A stretch of 64,000 nucleotides of DNA from Anaerostipes caccae L1-92 (GTDB lineage: Bacteria > Bacillota > Clostridia > Lachnospirales > Lachnospiraceae), in contig NZ_AP023027.1 of NCBI RefSeq assembly GCF_014467075.1, forward strand, positions 1,925,501 to 1,989,500, in the 5' to 3' direction. Below, in pieces: positions 63,243-64,000 of this stretch. The translations under genes and the position numbers were made by a program. Under the pieces are notes generated by a model that saw only the letters and a list, made by a program, of their open reading frames with translations, made no database searches and was not told the DNA's origin. Positions within the stretch are counted from its first letter, which is position 1, and each line of letters starts with the position of its first letter.

Positions 63243-64000
63243 CTATACATAATAAGCAATCTTCCAGAATTCTTCCATTGTAGTGATCCCCTCTTTTACG
63301 AGATCTGCGGCACTTTCCTTCAGCGTCTTCATGCCCTGCTCCCTCGTCACATAGTCCTGGATTTCATCCACCTGTCTGCCCTCAGAAATCATTTTTCGTA
63401 TGCCCTGATCGATCACCGCGATCTCGTGGACTGCGATACGGCCCTGATATCCGGTATGGCTGCATTTAGAACATCCCACTGCCTCTTTCACATACTCAAT
63501 GTCCTCTCCGAGAATCTTCCTATCCTCTTCTGTGGTCCTCACTTTTTTGGCACAGTCCGGACACACTTTCCGGACCAGTCTCTGAGCCACCAATCCAATC
63601 AGGGAATTGGCAACCAGATACGGCTCCACTCCCATGTCGACCAGACGGACAATAGAGGATACTGCATTATTCGTATGCAGGGAAGAAAGGACGAAATGTC
63701 CTGTAATAGCGGCTCTGACAGAAATCGAAGCAGTCTCCGCATCCCTTGTCTCCCCTACCATGATAATATCCGGGTCCTGTCTGAGCAACGCCCGAAGCCC
63801 CGTTTCAAATGTCAATCCGGAAGTGTTATTTACCTGCATCTGATTGACCCTTGCGATATTTTTTTCCACCGGGTCTTCGATCGTGGAAATATTTGCATTT
63901 CTCTTGGACAGATATTCTAAAACCATATAAAGGGTCGTAGATTTTCCGCTTCCCGTCGGTCCTGTTATATATAAAATACCGTTGGGAGATTTCAGAAGCG
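63243..64000 (-). CDS. pilB: Type IV pilus assembly ATPase PilB/GspE family, N-terminus beyond window
   Basis: The final 252 codons or so are visible; the gene continues past the right edge. Walker A (ITGPTGSGKSTT) is at the edge. The Asp box is IIMVGETRDAET. A zinc module with four cysteines (CPDCAKKVR and CSKCSHTGYQG) marks the extension ATPase rather than PilT. It supplies energy for pilus extension. Confidence 0.92.
   Translation of the reverse strand, partial: LLKSPNGILYITGPTGSGKSTTLYMVLEYLSKRNANISTIEDPVEKNIARVNQMQVNNTSGLTFETGLRALLRQDPDIIMVGETRDAETASISVRAAITGHFVLSSLHTNNAVSSIVRLVDMGVEPYLVANSLIGLVAQRLVRKVCPDCAKKVRTTEEDRKILGEDIEYVKEAVGCSKCSHTGYQGRIAVHEIAVIDQGIRKMISEGRQVDEIQDYVTREQGMKTLKESAADLVKEGITTMEEFWKIAYYV

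Noticed and set aside
1..64000. CRISPR arrays and rRNA genes
   Set aside because: I saw no regularly spaced repeats of CRISPR type and no rRNA sequence on reading both strands.

Overview
The window looks like a chromosome segment of a low-to-mid GC Gram-positive anaerobe of the family Lachnospiraceae. A lactate-using butyrate producer of the Anaerostipes type is the best guess. The grounds are paired Etf/FAD lactate dehydrogenase modules, an LctP-type permease, a LarA racemase, the GGGtGRT/IscU-like pair, strong AGGAGG ribosome sites and the pyrBI-rel-hemZ-hisS gene order. The genus is inferred from gene content; no marker gene was compared.

Layout. 1-1.7 kb: GGGtGRT protein and a scaffold-like Fe-S protein. 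1.9-8.5 kb: a sugar or sugar-alcohol operon (class II aldolase, Zn-dehydrogenase, mannose-family PTS IIB, a fused IIC-IID, SorC regulator, Fe-alcohol dehydrogenase) behind a near-consensus promoter with a perfect inverted repeat. 8.6-17.4 kb: topoisomerase III operon ending in an HD-GYP protein, a LUD protein, a HAD phosphatase and two tandem GGDEF proteins. 17.5-21.7 kb: aspS, a stand-alone aspartokinase-type ACT protein and glyA, with a divergent flavin reductase. 21.8-33.7 kb: a double lactate-oxidation locus, in which two EtfB/EtfA/lactate dehydrogenase sets flank a FadR-type regulator. Operators of the form ATTGGTnnnACCAAT lie at both promoters. 33.9-41.6 kb: pyrBI, rel, MBL hydrolase, hemZ, HD-GYP and hisS in one direction. 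41.6-47.1 kb: DUF2156, an RlmH-like protein, a pilin-like protein, a phosphoesterase and a small HxlR-controlled redox operon.

47.2-61.9 kb is a 14.7-kb genomic island in the 3' end of a tRNA-Arg(CCG) gene. A 23-bp copy of the tRNA end lies at the far border. Its integrase has lost its 5' part to an IS3-family remnant, so the island is probably stranded. The left third is scrap: a serine recombinase piece, a frameshifted dGTPase and a leuS piece between two 187-bp direct repeats. The rest is a coherent cation-homeostasis block: two MgtA-type P-type ATPases, MgtC, a cation diffusion facilitator, DUF3784, small membrane proteins and an OmpR-type DNA-binding protein with no receiver domain. Three promoters in it carry the same paired GCAAG repeats 11 bp apart. 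The first mgtA is preceded by a 35-codon leader ORF that begins much like the enteric MgtL peptide and stops inside the mgtA ribosome-binding site. This island is the most novel part of the window.

62-64 kb returns to core genome: pilT and the 3' part of a pilB/gspE-type ATPase gene. With the two GGDEF and two HD-GYP proteins, this points to surface pili and cyclic-di-GMP signalling.
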